NCBI GenBank assembly: GCA_964550615.1 | Contig: CAZKAB010000005.1 | Coordinates: 1 to 64,000 of the forward strand | Reading direction: 5' to 3' | DNA length: 64,000 nucleotides | Origin: M55B144 sp964550615 | GTDB taxonomy: Bacteria > Bipolaricaulota > Bipolaricaulia > UBA7950 > UBA9294 | In this document: positions 50,906-60,308 of the stretch, in pieces | Position numbering within the stretch: the first letter of the stretch is position 1 | Layout of the letters: each line of letters starts with the position of its first letter | Notes under the pieces: model-generated | Database searches by the model: none | What the model saw: only the letters and a program-made list of their open reading frames with translations | What the model was told of the DNA's origin: nothing | Position numbers and translations under genes: made by a program

Positions 50906-52981
50906 ATGCCCAGTGATGGCTCCGTGGCGATGGAACAAGTGAGAAACATCGGCATCATGGCTCACATAGATGCCGGCAAGACTACAACCACGGAGCGTAT
51001 TCTCTACTACACCGGCTCCACTCACAAGATGGGCGAGGTCCATGAGGGAGACACCGAGATGGACTGGATGGCCCAGGAACGGGAACGGGGGATCACGATC
51101 ACTTCGGCTGCCACTACGTGCTGGTGGCGCGAGCACCGAATTGACATCATCGACACTCCCGGTCACGTAGATTTCACTGCCGAGGTCGAGCGCGCTCTGC
51201 GCGTGCTCGACGGCGGAGTGGTCATCTTCTCCGGCGTCGAAATGGTCGAGTCTCAATCGGAAACGGTATGGCGCCAGGCGGACCGCTACCACATACCACG
51301 CATTGCCTTCGTCAACAAGCTGGATCGCGTAGAATCGAGCTATGCCAAGACACTGGACATGATTGAAGAGCGTCTTGGTGTTGTCGCCGTCCCGCTGCAG
51401 CTACCGTATCGCGATGCCGACCGTCACCTGCTGGGGATGGTCGATCTCTTCTCCCGACGGCTGGTGGTCTGGGACGAGGAGAGCAAAGGGGCGCGTTGCT
51501 CATATCATCCTGTCCCCGATGAGATCGGAGACGAAGTGGAACGCTACCGTGAACGGATGATTGAGCAGATAGCCGAAACGGACAATCATGTCCTGGAGGC
51601 ATATTTGGCGGGCGGTGAAGTCGACGAAGAATCCTTCCACGCCGGACTGCGCCACGCGTGCGTGGCAAACGGCTACATCCCTGTCCTTGGCGGATCTGCG
51701 TTTCATAATCAGGGAATTCAGCCGCTTCTTGACGCCATAGTGCGCTATCTGCCTTCTCCGCTGGATGTCCCGCCGGTCAGGGGCGTGGAGAGCGGCGACG
51801 AACGCCGAGCGTCCGTCGATGAACCATTCTCTGCCTTGGCGTTCAAGATTGTCACTGACCGCTATGCCGGTCGATTGGCATTCCTCCGAGTATATTCCGG
51901 ACGGGTAAAAGCTGGCGGACACGTATTCAACCAATCCACCGGCAAAGGGATGCGCATCACCAGGATCTTTCGCATGCACGCCGACCAACGGACTCCGCTT
52001 GAGGATATGGAAGCCGGTGACATCGTTGCAGTCGTCACTTCAAGTCCGATATCTACCGGAGACACCCTGTGTGACAAAAAGGCCCCCATTCTTTTGGAGA
52101 AGATAGATTTTCCGGACCCTGTTGTTTTCATTGCAATCGAGCCGCGGACGGAGGCCGAACAGGGAGCCCTCATGGAGGGGCTGGGAAAACTTGCCCTCGA
52201 GGATCCAACCTTTCATGTGCGCTTCAATGAAACGACCAACCAGACCGTTATCGGCGGCATGGGAGAGCTTCATCTCGAAGTTCTCATGCGGCGCTTGCAC
52301 GAAGACTTCGGAATACATGCACATGTGGGCGAGCCTCAGGTGGCATATCGCGAAACGTTGCGGGAGCCGATTGAAGTGGAAGAGAAGTTCATCCAGCAGG
52401 TCGGTGGGCGGGGACAGTATGGACACGTGATTATTCGCCTGGAACCACTCCCGCGTGGCGAGGGTATCACATTCGCGACCAAGTCTTCGGATGAGCAGAT
52501 TCCAACTACATTCAATGCTGCGATTGAGGGCGGCGCTCGTGAGACGTTGACAAACGGCCCCCTTGCCGGGTATCCTTTGGCCGATATCGGGGCTACCCTG
52601 ATTGGTGGGTCCTTCCATCCGGTGGATTCATCTGAGCTTGCCTTTCGAGCAGCGGCTGGCGCTGCGATTCATAAGGCGTATAGCGTAGGGATTTTTGACC
52701 TCCTTGAGCCGATTATGGAGGGGGAGGTCATTACTCCGGGTGAGTACCTCGGAGAGGTGCTGGAGGACCTGGCGCGTAGGCGCGGAGAGATCCGAGAACT
52801 CCAGGCAAGAGAGACGGTGCAGATTGTCTTTGTCGCCGTTCCGCTGGCGGAGACATTCGGTTATGCGACCCGTCTGCGGTCTCTCACGCAGGGTAGAGCG
52901 ATGTACACGCTACGCGTGACCCACTATGAAGTGGTGCCGGCAGGGATGAAGGCGAAGATCATGAAGAGGCGAGGTTACTAA
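50906..52981 (+). CDS. fusA: Elongation factor G
   Basis: 691-aa translocation GTPase. G1 AHIDAGKTT, G2 RERGITITSA, G3 DTPGHVDF and G4 NKLDRVES (usual NKMDRxGAD) are in order. Domain IV has GGRGQYGHVIIRLEP, and domain V has LRSLTQGRAMYTLRVTHYEV. All five domains are complete. tuf does not follow, unlike the common str operon; rpsJ begins 2 bp after the stop. Confidence 0.97.
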   Translation: MPSDGSVAMEQVRNIGIMAHIDAGKTTTTERILYYTGSTHKMGEVHEGDTEMDWMAQERERGITITSAATTCWWREHRIDIIDTPGHVDFTAEVERALRVLDGGVVIFSGVEMVESQSETVWRQADRYHIPRIAFVNKLDRVESSYAKTLDMIEERLGVVAVPLQLPYRDADRHLLGMVDLFSRRLVVWDEESKGARCSYHPVPDEIGDEVERYRERMIEQIAETDNHVLEAYLAGGEVDEESFHAGLRHACVANGYIPVLGGSAFHNQGIQPLLDAIVRYLPSPLDVPPVRGVESGDERRASVDEPFSALAFKIVTDRYAGRLAFLRVYSGRVKAGGHVFNQSTGKGMRITRIFRMHADQRTPLEDMEAGDIVAVVTSSPISTGDTLCDKKAPILLEKIDFPDPVVFIAIEPRTEAEQGALMEGLGKLALEDPTFHVRFNETTNQTVIGGMGELHLEVLMRRLHEDFGIHAHVGEPQVAYRETLREPIEVEEKFIQQVGGRGQYGHVIIRLEPLPRGEGITFATKSSDEQIPTTFNAAIEGGARETLTNGPLAGYPLADIGATLIGGSFHPVDSSELAFRAAAGAAIHKAYSVGIFDLLEPIMEGEVITPGEYLGEVLEDLARRRGEIRELQARETVQIVFVAVPLAETFGYATRLRSLTQGRAMYTLRVTHYEVVPAGMKAKIMKRRGY

Positions 52982-52983
52982 AG

Positions 52984-53292
52984 ATGGCGAGAGAGAAGAT
53001 CAGAATCAAACTGCGTGGCTATGATCACGAGTTGGTCGATAGATCCGTAAGGAAGATTATCGACTCGGCTAAAGAGACGCGAGCCAAGATCTCCGGCCCC
53101 ATCCCGCTTCCGACGGAGCGACGAGTCTATGCGGTTTTGCGTTCGCCGCACATCGACAAGAGATCGATGGAGCATTTCGAGCGGCGGATCCATACTCGCT
53201 TGCTCGACATCAAAGAGCCGACCTCGGAGACGATCAACGCCTTGATGGACATCGAACTCCCCACTGGGATCGACATCGAGATTAAGCTGTAA
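52984..53292 (+). CDS. rpsJ: 30S ribosomal protein S10
   Basis: 102 aa. KIRIKLRGYDHELVDRSVRK, GPIPLPTERRVYAVLRSPH and THTRL-equivalent RIHTRLLDIKEPTSETINAL are typical. Also the NusE transcription factor. It begins immediately after fusA, fusing the str and S10 operons. Confidence 0.98.
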   Translation: MAREKIRIKLRGYDHELVDRSVRKIIDSAKETRAKISGPIPLPTERRVYAVLRSPHIDKRSMEHFERRIHTRLLDIKEPTSETINALMDIELPTGIDIEIKL

Positions 53293-53312
53293 ATAAGTGG
53301 AGGTTGTGGCGG

Positions 53313-53936
53313 ATGGCCCTGGGAATTCTAGCACGGAAGATAGGTATGACGCAGTTGTTCGTCGATGGCCGCGCTGTTGGAACGACGGTGATCGAGGCGC
53401 AGCCGTGTACGGTTGTACAGGTCAAGACCGTGGACTCGGACGGATACAACGCGGTCCAGCTTGGCTATGCCGAGGTTGCTGAACGGAAGGTTACGCAGCC
53501 GTTGCTCGGGCACTTCAAGAAGGCTGGTGTTGCGCCGCAACGCCATCTTTTTGAGGTGCGTGTCGATGATCCGACGGAGTATAGCGTTGGCGATCGCGTC
53601 GGGGTGGACATCTTCTCTGAGGGAGACAAGGTCGATGTGATCGGAACGTCACGTGGCCTTGGTTTTCAAGGCGTCGTTAAACGATGGGACTTCGCCGGCG
53701 GCCCGAAAACACACGGGTCGCATTTTCATCGCCGCCCAGGATCTGTGGGAAACTGCGTAAACCCGGGGCGTGTCGTAAAGGGGAAAAAGCTCCCGGGACA
53801 GACTGGAAATCATCGGGTTACGCTCAAATCTTTGCGCGTGGTGCGCGTTGACCAAGAGCGGAACCTGCTGATACTCAAGGGATCGACTCCCGGCGCGCGC
53901 GGGACAATCTTACAACTGAGGAAGACCCATGGTTGA
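53313..53936 (+). CDS. rplC: 50S ribosomal protein L3
   Basis: 207 aa. MALGILARKIGMTQLFVDGR, GTSRGLGFQGVVKRWDFAGG and RRPGSVGNCVNPGRVVKGKK (the tentacle reaching the peptidyl transferase centre). The ATG at 53313 has GGAGGT upstream; an in-frame GTG three codons earlier is less likely. Confidence 0.98.
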   Translation: MALGILARKIGMTQLFVDGRAVGTTVIEAQPCTVVQVKTVDSDGYNAVQLGYAEVAERKVTQPLLGHFKKAGVAPQRHLFEVRVDDPTEYSVGDRVGVDIFSEGDKVDVIGTSRGLGFQGVVKRWDFAGGPKTHGSHFHRRPGSVGNCVNPGRVVKGKKLPGQTGNHRVTLKSLRVVRVDQERNLLILKGSTPGARGTILQLRKTHG

Positions 53937-54558
53937 AGCTAAACAATATACATTCGATGGGGCGGACGAGCCCCATATTGTGGAATTGGATGATGCCCTG
54001 TTTGGCGCATCGATCAACAATGACCTGTTGTATCGAACGGTGCGTATGCAGCAGATGAATCATCGCCAAGGGACGAGTTCCACCAAGACGCGTGGTGAAG
54101 TCAGCGGTGGTGGACGCAAGCCGTGGCGGCAGAAAGGAACGGGGCGCGCTCGTGCCGGATCCCGTCGCTCTCCCGTATGGGTAGGTGGCGGGACTATCTT
54201 TGGTCCCAAGCCGCGGAGCTACCACATCAAATTAACGAAGAAGATGGTGCGGGGCGCGCTGGTCTCTGCGTTGTCCGATCGTGCCGCCGGCGGGAACATC
54301 GCGGTTGTCGATCGGATCGTGTTTGATACTCCGAAGACCAAGCAGGCGCTCTCCTTGCTCGACAAAGTGGGGATGACCGCTTCAGTTCTGGTGGTCGTGG
54401 GAAACGACGAGTATAATCGCACCTTGAAGAAGTCCTTCTCCAACCTGCCTGGTGTGAAGTGTCTGTCCAGTGTGGGATTGAATGTATATGACATCCTTCG
54501 CCACGATGGCCTGATATTCTCTGCGCAGGCGCTGGATGAACTCAAGGAGAGGTCATAG
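53929..54558 (+). CDS. rplD: 50S ribosomal protein L4
   Basis: 209 aa. QQMNHRQGTSSTKTRGEVSG, GGRKPWRQKGTGRARAGSRR and SPVWVGGGTIFGPKPRSY form the exit-tunnel loop. It overlaps rplC by 8 bp. In other bacteria L4 autoregulates the operon; no S10 leader structure was recognised upstream here. Confidence 0.98.
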   Translation: MVEAKQYTFDGADEPHIVELDDALFGASINNDLLYRTVRMQQMNHRQGTSSTKTRGEVSGGGRKPWRQKGTGRARAGSRRSPVWVGGGTIFGPKPRSYHIKLTKKMVRGALVSALSDRAAGGNIAVVDRIVFDTPKTKQALSLLDKVGMTASVLVVVGNDEYNRTLKKSFSNLPGVKCLSSVGLNVYDILRHDGLIFSAQALDELKERS

Positions 54559-54560
54559 CC

Positions 54561-54860
54561 ATGGCGAAGCTGATGCATGCAGAGGACATCATCCTCGAGC
54601 CGATCCTGACGGAAGAATCATGGGCGCGCATGGAAGACAGGAAGTACTCCTTCCGTGTTGCCGTTGGTGCCAACAAGGTTGAAATACGAAAGGCCGTTGA
54701 GGAGCTGTTCAAGGTGCGAGTTAAGAAGGTCTGGACAGCGAACAGGAAGGGTAAGCCTCGTCGTGAACGATTGAGCCAACTGCATGGGCGCACGCCCCGT
54801 TGGCGAAAGGCGATCGTGCAGCTTGCTCCCGGCGACCGAATTGACGTGATGGGGGGATAG
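54561..54860 (+). CDS. rplW: 50S ribosomal protein L23
   Basis: 99 aa, exit-tunnel rim protein that docks SRP and trigger factor. ILEPILTEESWARMEDRKYS, VEIRKAVEELFKVRVKKVWT and KPRRERLSQLHGRTPRWRKA. It starts 2 bp after rplD. Confidence 0.97.
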   Translation: MAKLMHAEDIILEPILTEESWARMEDRKYSFRVAVGANKVEIRKAVEELFKVRVKKVWTANRKGKPRRERLSQLHGRTPRWRKAIVQLAPGDRIDVMGG

Positions 54861-54864
54861 AAAG

Positions 54865-55701
54865 ATGGCTCTCAAGAGATTCAAGCCGACATCAGCGGGG
54901 CGTCGTCACGCCGATCTTCCTGATTTCTCGGGGCTCACTGCAGTATCTCCTGAGAAGAGCCTGCTGCGACCGCAACACAAGAAAGGTGGGCGCAACGGAC
55001 AGGGAAGGATAACCGTGCGCTGGCGCGGTGGCGGACACAAGCGAAGATATCGGGTTATCGATTTCGCGCGAGACAAGGATGGAATAACGGCGCGGGTTGT
55101 CTCGCGAGAATACGATCCGAATCGCTCTTCTTGGATCACCCTTCTTCACTACGCCGACGGCGAGAAGCGATACATAATCGCGCCTGTCTCACTTGAAATC
55201 GGAGCTGAGGTCCAGGCCGGGGATGAAGCGGAGATCCGAGTGGGTAACGCGTTGCCTCTGCGCCGTATTCCTCTTGGTGCCGTGATTCACAACCTGGAGC
55301 TCAATCCCAAGAGCGGCGGGAAGGTCGCCCGTTCCGCCGGTACATCGGCGAAACTGATCGGCAAGGAAGGCAATCGGGCGCACATCCGTATGCCGTCGGG
55401 CGAGGTCCGCATCTTCAACGTGGAATGCCGCGCGACGATCGGCGAGGTGTCGAACCCCGATCATAAGAATGTGAAGCACGGAAAGGCCGGGCGTACGCGT
55501 CATTTGGGGCGAAAGCCGCATGTGCGTGGTGTTGCAATGAACCCTGTGGATCACCCGCACGGCGGTGGTGAAGGGCGCGCGCGCGTCGGGCGCCCACAGG
55601 TTTCTCCTACCGGGAAACTAGCTAAGGGTGGACGAACCCGAAAACGGAACAAGAAGTCGAGCGCGCTGATTGTGCGTCGAGCCGGCAAAGGGAGACGATA
55701 A
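54865..55701 (+). CDS. rplB: 50S ribosomal protein L2
   Basis: 278 aa. GRNGQGRITVRWRGGGHKRR, SAGTSAKLIGKEGNRAHIRM and VRGVAMNPVDHPHGGGEGRA with the conserved His of the peptidyl transferase region. Length and spacing normal. Confidence 0.98.
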   Translation: MALKRFKPTSAGRRHADLPDFSGLTAVSPEKSLLRPQHKKGGRNGQGRITVRWRGGGHKRRYRVIDFARDKDGITARVVSREYDPNRSSWITLLHYADGEKRYIIAPVSLEIGAEVQAGDEAEIRVGNALPLRRIPLGAVIHNLELNPKSGGKVARSAGTSAKLIGKEGNRAHIRMPSGEVRIFNVECRATIGEVSNPDHKNVKHGKAGRTRHLGRKPHVRGVAMNPVDHPHGGGEGRARVGRPQVSPTGKLAKGGRTRKRNKKSSALIVRRAGKGRR

Positions 55702-55709
55702 GGAGAGAT

Positions 55710-55994
55710 ATGCCGAGATCAACGAAGAAAGGCCCCTACGTGCTCGAAAGCCTTGAACGAAAGGTAGAGAAAGCTCGGCGCGGGGATATTACAGAGATCA
55801 AGACCTGGTCGCGTGCTTCGATGATCACCCCGGAGATGGTCGGGCTGACGATCAAAGTCCACAACGGCAAGGTTCATGTGCCGGTCTACGTTGTAGAAAA
55901 CATGGTTGGCCACAAGCTGGGTGAGTTCGCACCGACGAGAACGTTCCGCTCTCATGGTGGGATGAAGAAGAAACGGGCACCGGGTCTGACTTAG
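55710..55994 (+). CDS. rpsS: 30S ribosomal protein S19
   Basis: 94 aa. MPRSTKKGPYVLESLERKVE, TWSRASMITPEMVGLTIKVH and HKLGEFAPTRTFRSHGG. AAGGAGAG lies before the ATG. Confidence 0.98.
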   Translation: MPRSTKKGPYVLESLERKVEKARRGDITEIKTWSRASMITPEMVGLTIKVHNGKVHVPVYVVENMVGHKLGEFAPTRTFRSHGGMKKKRAPGLT

Positions 55995-56004
55995 GGGAGA
56001 GAAG

Positions 56005-56346
56005 ATGGAAGCACGTGCGATAACCAGAGGAGTGCGTATGTCCCCGCGCAAAGCCCGATTGGTGGCCGATGTCATCCGCGGGAAGAACGTTAACGATGCA
56101 TTGCGGATCATTATGTTGTCCAATAAAAAGGCCGCACGGACGATCCGCAAGACATTGGAGTCGGCGATCGCCAATGCGGAGAACAACTACGATGTTGATG
56201 TAGACAAGCTTTTCGTTGTTCGCGCTACGGTCGATATGGGGCCGAGGCTTCGTCGCATGCGCCCCCGGGCGATGGGGCGAGCAGATATTGTGCGCCGGCC
56301 GACGAGTCACGTCACGATCGTCGTTGGCGACGCGAGGGGTGAATAA
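56005..56346 (+). CDS. rplV: 50S ribosomal protein L22
   Basis: 113 aa. AITRGVRMSPRKARLVADVI and LRRMRPRAMGRADIVRRPTS, the hairpin lining the exit tunnel. Its stop overlaps the rpsC start. Confidence 0.97.
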   Translation: MEARAITRGVRMSPRKARLVADVIRGKNVNDALRIIMLSNKKAARTIRKTLESAIANAENNYDVDVDKLFVVRATVDMGPRLRRMRPRAMGRADIVRRPTSHVTIVVGDARGE

Positions 56347-57005
56347 TGGGACAGAAAGTCCATCCAGTCGGATTCAGGGTAGGGGTGACACGCAATTGGG
56401 TCTCCAACTGGTACAACCCCAAGCTGGCGCCTGAGTATATCTCCGAAGATAGGAAGATCCGCGACTTGGTCGAGGAGCGATATCGGCGTGCAGCGGTGTC
56501 CGAAGTGAACATTGAGCGCTCCAAAGAAGATCGTGTATCGGTCGTGATTCACTCCGCACGTCCTGGGATAGTCATCGGGCGTAACGGAAGCGAGATCCAG
56601 CAGTTGCAGGGAGTTCTTGAGGATCTCACCGGGCGGCTCGTGAAAGTCTCGATCAAAGAGGTTGAGCGGCCTGATCTGCAGGCGGTTCTTGTTTCACAGG
56701 ATGTGGCGATGCAGATCGAGTCACGCATTGCTCCAGCACGCGCGATGAAGGAAGTAATTCGCCGTGTAATGGGCGCCGGTGCAGAAGGTGTAAAGATAAA
56801 GGTGAGCGGTCGACTCGGTGGGGCCGAGATTGCGCGTTCCATCACGATGATGGAAGGTCGCGTCCCCCTGCAGACGATTCGTGCGGACATCGATTACGGG
56901 TTTACGGAAGCGCGGACGAAGTACGGGAATATCGGTGTCAAGGCGTGGGTCTTCCGTGGAGAGCATGCGCATGGTGTGTCGATGCGGAATGACGAGAGAG
57001 AATGA
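56346..57005 (+). CDS. rpsC: 30S ribosomal protein S3
   Basis: 219 aa. MGQKVHPVGFRVGVTRNWVS, KH-domain HSARPGIVIGRNGSEIQQLQ and VKIKVSGRLGGAEIARSITM. ATG overlaps the rplV stop (TAATG). Confidence 0.98.
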   Translation: MGQKVHPVGFRVGVTRNWVSNWYNPKLAPEYISEDRKIRDLVEERYRRAAVSEVNIERSKEDRVSVVIHSARPGIVIGRNGSEIQQLQGVLEDLTGRLVKVSIKEVERPDLQAVLVSQDVAMQIESRIAPARAMKEVIRRVMGAGAEGVKIKVSGRLGGAEIARSITMMEGRVPLQTIRADIDYGFTEARTKYGNIGVKAWVFRGEHAHGVSMRNDERE

Positions 57006-57016
57006 GGTGAAGTAGC

Positions 57017-57448
57017 ATGGCGCTGTTATTTCCAAAACGGACAAAATATAGGAAGTTCCATCGCGGACGCATGAAGGGCAAAGCAACGCGCGGGTATGAG
57101 ATCGCATTTGGCGAGTACGGAATTCAGTCGCTTGCGCCGGCATGGATTACAGCACAGCAGATAGAGGCATGCCGCACAACGATCGCCCGGCAAACTCACC
57201 GCGATTCTACGGTTTGGATACGTGTCTTCCCGGATAAGGCGGTCACCAAGCATCCGGCGGAAGCGAGAATGGGAAAAGGTAAAGGACCGGTTGACCACTG
57301 GGTGGCGGTGGTTAAGCCTGGACGGATCCTGTTCGAGATTTCCGGAATCGGTGAGGCGGAAGTGAAGCGCGTGCATGAGCTGGTTAGCCACAAGCTTCCA
57401 TTTCCGACGCGTCTGAAGCGCCGAACCGTGCTGGGAGGAGAGAGATGA
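57017..57448 (+). CDS. rplP: 50S ribosomal protein L16
   Basis: 143 aa. LFPKRTKYRKFHRGRMKGKA, VWIRVFPDKAVTKHPAEARM and GKGKGPVDHWVAVVKPGRIL. GAGGTGAAGTAGC precedes the ATG. Confidence 0.98.
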   Translation: MALLFPKRTKYRKFHRGRMKGKATRGYEIAFGEYGIQSLAPAWITAQQIEACRTTIARQTHRDSTVWIRVFPDKAVTKHPAEARMGKGKGPVDHWVAVVKPGRILFEISGIGEAEVKRVHELVSHKLPFPTRLKRRTVLGGER

Positions 57449-57645
57449 GAGCCGAAGAATTGCGCGAGCTGACCTTAGAGGAATTGGATCATAAGGAGCG
57501 CGAATTCAAGCGAAAGCTCTTCAATCTGCGTTTCCAAAAGGTCGGTGGGGAATTGGATAATACTGCTGAGCTTCTGAAGACCCGCAGGGATATTGCCCGC
57601 GTGATGACAATCGCACGGGAGAAGAAGCGGGAGGCGGGACGATGA
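57445..57645 (+). CDS. rpmC: 50S ribosomal protein L29
   Basis: 66 aa, all-helical. AEELRELTLEELDHKEREFK, LFNLRFQKVGGELDNTAELL. ATGA overlap with rplP. Confidence 0.96.
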   Translation: MRAEELRELTLEELDHKEREFKRKLFNLRFQKVGGELDNTAELLKTRRDIARVMTIAREKKREAGR

Positions 57646-57887
57646 AAAAGATGAAGATTGGACGTGTGGTCAGCGATCGCATGGAAAAGACCATTGTTGT
57701 ACAGGTCGAAGAGCGACAACTTCATAAGCGCTATCGAAAGTACATCAGACGCCATAACAAGTTCTATGCGCATGACCCTCTGCAGATAGCGGGCACCGGC
57801 GATCTGGTGAAGATCGAAGAGGCGCGACCGCTCAGTCGACTGAAGCGTTGGCGGTTGGTTGAGGTTATCGAGAAAGTGGAGGCCTAG
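57642..57887 (+). CDS. rpsQ: 30S ribosomal protein S17
   Basis: 81 aa. KIGRVVSDRMEKTIVVQVEE and KFYAHDPLQIAGTGDLVKIE, OB-fold. ATGA overlap with rpmC. Confidence 0.97.
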   Translation: MKKMKIGRVVSDRMEKTIVVQVEERQLHKRYRKYIRRHNKFYAHDPLQIAGTGDLVKIEEARPLSRLKRWRLVEVIEKVEA

Positions 57888-57889
57888 TC

Positions 57890-58258
57890 GTGATTCAAAT
57901 GCAGACGATGCTGCGGGTGGCGGACAACTCCGGAGCGAAACTTGTCCGTTGCATAAACGTACTCGGGCCATCGAACCGGCGATGGGGAGAGATTGGCGAC
58001 ATTGTCGTCGGCTCGGTACGCAAACGCCTGCCCACGAGCGATATTGAGAAAGGCCAGCTCGTAAAAGGGGTTATTGTACGCACTCGTAGCTCATATAGAA
58101 GAAAAGACGGCACGTACATCCGCTTTGATGACAACGCGATCGTGCTTATCAACCCGCAAGGAGAGCCGGTGGGAACGCGTGTCTTCGGCCCGGTCGCCCG
58201 TGAGTTGCGGGACAAGAAGATGATGCGGATCATCTCACTTGCGCCTGAGGTTCTGTAG
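57890..58258 (+). CDS. rplN: 50S ribosomal protein L14
   Basis: 122 aa, GTG start with GTGGAGG upstream. QMQTMLRVADNSGAKLVRCI, RTRSSYRRKDGTYIRFDDNA, GTRVFGPVARELRDKKMMRI. Confidence 0.98.
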   Translation: MIQMQTMLRVADNSGAKLVRCINVLGPSNRRWGEIGDIVVGSVRKRLPTSDIEKGQLVKGVIVRTRSSYRRKDGTYIRFDDNAIVLINPQGEPVGTRVFGPVARELRDKKMMRIISLAPEVL

Positions 58259-58267
58259 AAGGAGTGG

Positions 58268-58582
58268 ATGATGAGAAAGGTTCGCAAGGGAGACCGGGTA
58301 AAGGTCATTTCCGGAAACGACCGCGGCAGGATGGGTAAGGTGATGGTCGTATACCCTGATAGGGAAAGGATCATCGTGGAGAATGTGCACATGATCACCA
58401 AGCATCAACGGGCGACGCAGAACTTACGCGAACCGGGAATCATCAAGCGTGAAGGGACTATTCATATATCGAACGTCCTTCTGGTATGTCCGGAGTGCGG
58501 TGTACCGACCCGCGTGGGGTTCGCCGATGTGGATGGTGAGAAGATGCGCCAGTGTAAGCAATGTGGGGAGATATTTAGGTAG
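58268..58582 (+). CDS. rplX: 50S ribosomal protein L24 with zinc ribbon
   Basis: 104 aa. KOW motif KGDRVKVISGNDRGRMGKV, then VHMITKHQRATQNLREPGII. It keeps both cysteine pairs (LVCPECG and RQCKQCG), a zinc-binding form often lost in other lineages. A second ATG one codon later is an equally possible start. Confidence 0.96.
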   Translation: MMRKVRKGDRVKVISGNDRGRMGKVMVVYPDRERIIVENVHMITKHQRATQNLREPGIIKREGTIHISNVLLVCPECGVPTRVGFADVDGEKMRQCKQCGEIFR

Positions 58583-58584
58583 AG

Positions 58585-59115
58585 ATGCTACGCGAGAACT
58601 TTAAGAGAGAAATTGCCCCGCGGCTGATGAAGGAGCTGGGTCTTTCCAATACGATGCAGATTCCTCGTGTGACGAAGGTGGCTATCAACATGGGAGTATC
58701 CGACAAGGATAATCCCAAGGTATTGGAGGGCGCGGTGAAGAATCTTGCAAAGATCACCGGCCAAAAACCGATTGTCACCAAGGCGAAGAAGTCGATTTCT
58801 GACTTTCACCTCACCGCAGGGGATCCGATTGGATGCAAGGTGACGCTGCGCCGGGACTTGGCGTATGAATTCCTGTACAAGCTGTTTAACATCGTCTTGC
58901 CTGGAATCCGCGATTTCCGGGGTCTGTCAGCGGCAGCGTTCGACGGACGGGGCAACTATACCCTCGGTTTGAACGAGCAGTTGATCTTCCCGGAGGTTTC
59001 ATACAAAGAGATCACGGCGACGCAAGGAATGGACATAACGATTGTTACGACAGCGGAGACCGACAAAGAGGGATATGCTCTTCTTAAGGGGCTTGGAATC
59101 CCATTCAAGGACTAG
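58585..59115 (+). CDS. rplE: 50S ribosomal protein L5
   Basis: 176 aa, 5S rRNA-binding. RVTKVAINMGVSDKDNPKVL, TGQKPIVTKAKKSISDFHLT and IRDFRGLSAAAFDGRGNYTL with LNEQLIFPEV. Confidence 0.98.
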   Translation: MLRENFKREIAPRLMKELGLSNTMQIPRVTKVAINMGVSDKDNPKVLEGAVKNLAKITGQKPIVTKAKKSISDFHLTAGDPIGCKVTLRRDLAYEFLYKLFNIVLPGIRDFRGLSAAAFDGRGNYTLGLNEQLIFPEVSYKEITATQGMDITIVTTAETDKEGYALLKGLGIPFKD

Positions 59116-59123
59116 GGGGACTT

Positions 59124-59309
59124 ATGGCGAAAAAAGCGCTGATACTAAAGAGCAAGAAAGAGCCGAAGCATTCCACCCGGTCGTACAGCCGCTGCAACTT
59201 GTGCGGACGGCCGCATGCATATATCCGTGATTTCGGAATTTGCCGGCTCTGTTTCCGCAAACTCGCTCACAAAGGGGAAATCCCGGGCGTTAAGAAATCA
59301 AGCTGGTAG
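59124..59309 (+). CDS. rpsN: 30S ribosomal protein S14, zinc type
   Basis: 61 aa, the short zinc-binding form: Cys24, Cys27, Cys40 and Cys43 in CNLCGRPHAYIRDFGICRLC. FRKLAHKGEIPGVKKSSW ends the protein as usual. Confidence 0.98.
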   Translation: MAKKALILKSKKEPKHSTRSYSRCNLCGRPHAYIRDFGICRLCFRKLAHKGEIPGVKKSSW

Positions 59310-59319
59310 GTGTAGAGAG

Positions 59320-59730
59320 ATGAATATGATCGCACATCCCATTGCCGACATGTTGACTCGGATCCGCAACGCGAACACGCAACTTCACCCTACGGTGTCT
59401 ATGCCGCACTCAAAGATGAAGGAAGCGGTCGCTCGCATCCTGGAGGCTGAGGGGTACATAGAAAGCTACGAAGTGATAGCGGACGAACCGCAGCCTGAGC
59501 TCTCGCTGAAACTCAAGTACAAGGGCGAGCGGAGTCGTGCCAAGCGGGTGATCACCACGATCACGTTGGTGAGTAAGCCCAGCCGCCGGGTCTATGTGGG
59601 CAAGGATGAAGTTCCACAGCCACTGGGAGGCATGGGAATCTGTATCCTATCGACCTCACAAGGGATTATTGCCGGTCACGAGGCAAGGGAGCGCGGAATC
59701 GGTGGCGAGGTTCTCTGCGAGGTATTTTAA
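59320..59730 (+). CDS. rpsH: 30S ribosomal protein S8
   Basis: 136 aa. HPIADMLTRIRNANTQLHPT, MPHSKMKEAVARILEAEGYI and GGMGICILSTSQGIIAGHEA. I chose the ATG at 59320 behind AGGTGTAGAGAG; an ATG two codons later is possible. Confidence 0.97.
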   Translation: MNMIAHPIADMLTRIRNANTQLHPTVSMPHSKMKEAVARILEAEGYIESYEVIADEPQPELSLKLKYKGERSRAKRVITTITLVSKPSRRVYVGKDEVPQPLGGMGICILSTSQGIIAGHEARERGIGGEVLCEVF

Positions 59731-59741
59731 GGTGGTATGTC

Positions 59742-60293
59742 ATGTCTAAGGTAGGGAAGGTTCCAGTTACGATTCCCGATGGGGTCAAGGTCAACGTTTC
59801 GCAGGCATTGATCACGGTGGAAGGGAAGCACGGCCGCCTGCAGCAGACGTTCCGCCCCGATCTGGTCACTATCAAGATCGCGGAGGGAGCGGCGACGGTT
59901 ACAAGGCAACAGGATGGTAAGCAGTATCGTGCCTTCCACGGCCTCTACCGCAGTCTCTTGGCGAACATGGTGCACGGGGTGTCACAGAAGTGGGAGAAGT
60001 CTCTGCTGGTGAAAGGGCTTGGGTATCGTGCGCGCCTCCAAGGGAGTACGCTTGTCCTTGATCTTGGCTACTCGAATCCGATCGAGTATGAGCTTCCCGA
60101 AGGGGTAGAGGCGGAACTCCCAAACCCCAATGAGATCATCTTGCGCGGGATTGACAAACAACAAGTTGGGCATGCGGCGGCCAAGATCCGAGCACTGCGT
60201 AAACCGAATGTGTACAGCGGCAAGGGAATTCGCTACAAGGATGAACAGGTGCTGCACAAAGCGGGCAAGCTCGGCGGACAGGTTGCTGGCTAG
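59742..60293 (+). CDS. rplF: 50S ribosomal protein L6
   Basis: 183 aa. SKVGKVPVTIPDGVKVNVSQ, ALITVEGKHGRLQQTF, and RKPNVYSGKGIRYKDEQVLH near the sarcin-ricin contact. Confidence 0.98.
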   Translation: MSKVGKVPVTIPDGVKVNVSQALITVEGKHGRLQQTFRPDLVTIKIAEGAATVTRQQDGKQYRAFHGLYRSLLANMVHGVSQKWEKSLLVKGLGYRARLQGSTLVLDLGYSNPIEYELPEGVEAELPNPNEIILRGIDKQQVGHAAAKIRALRKPNVYSGKGIRYKDEQVLHKAGKLGGQVAG

Positions 60294-60308
60294 GGAGAGT
60301 GAAACAAG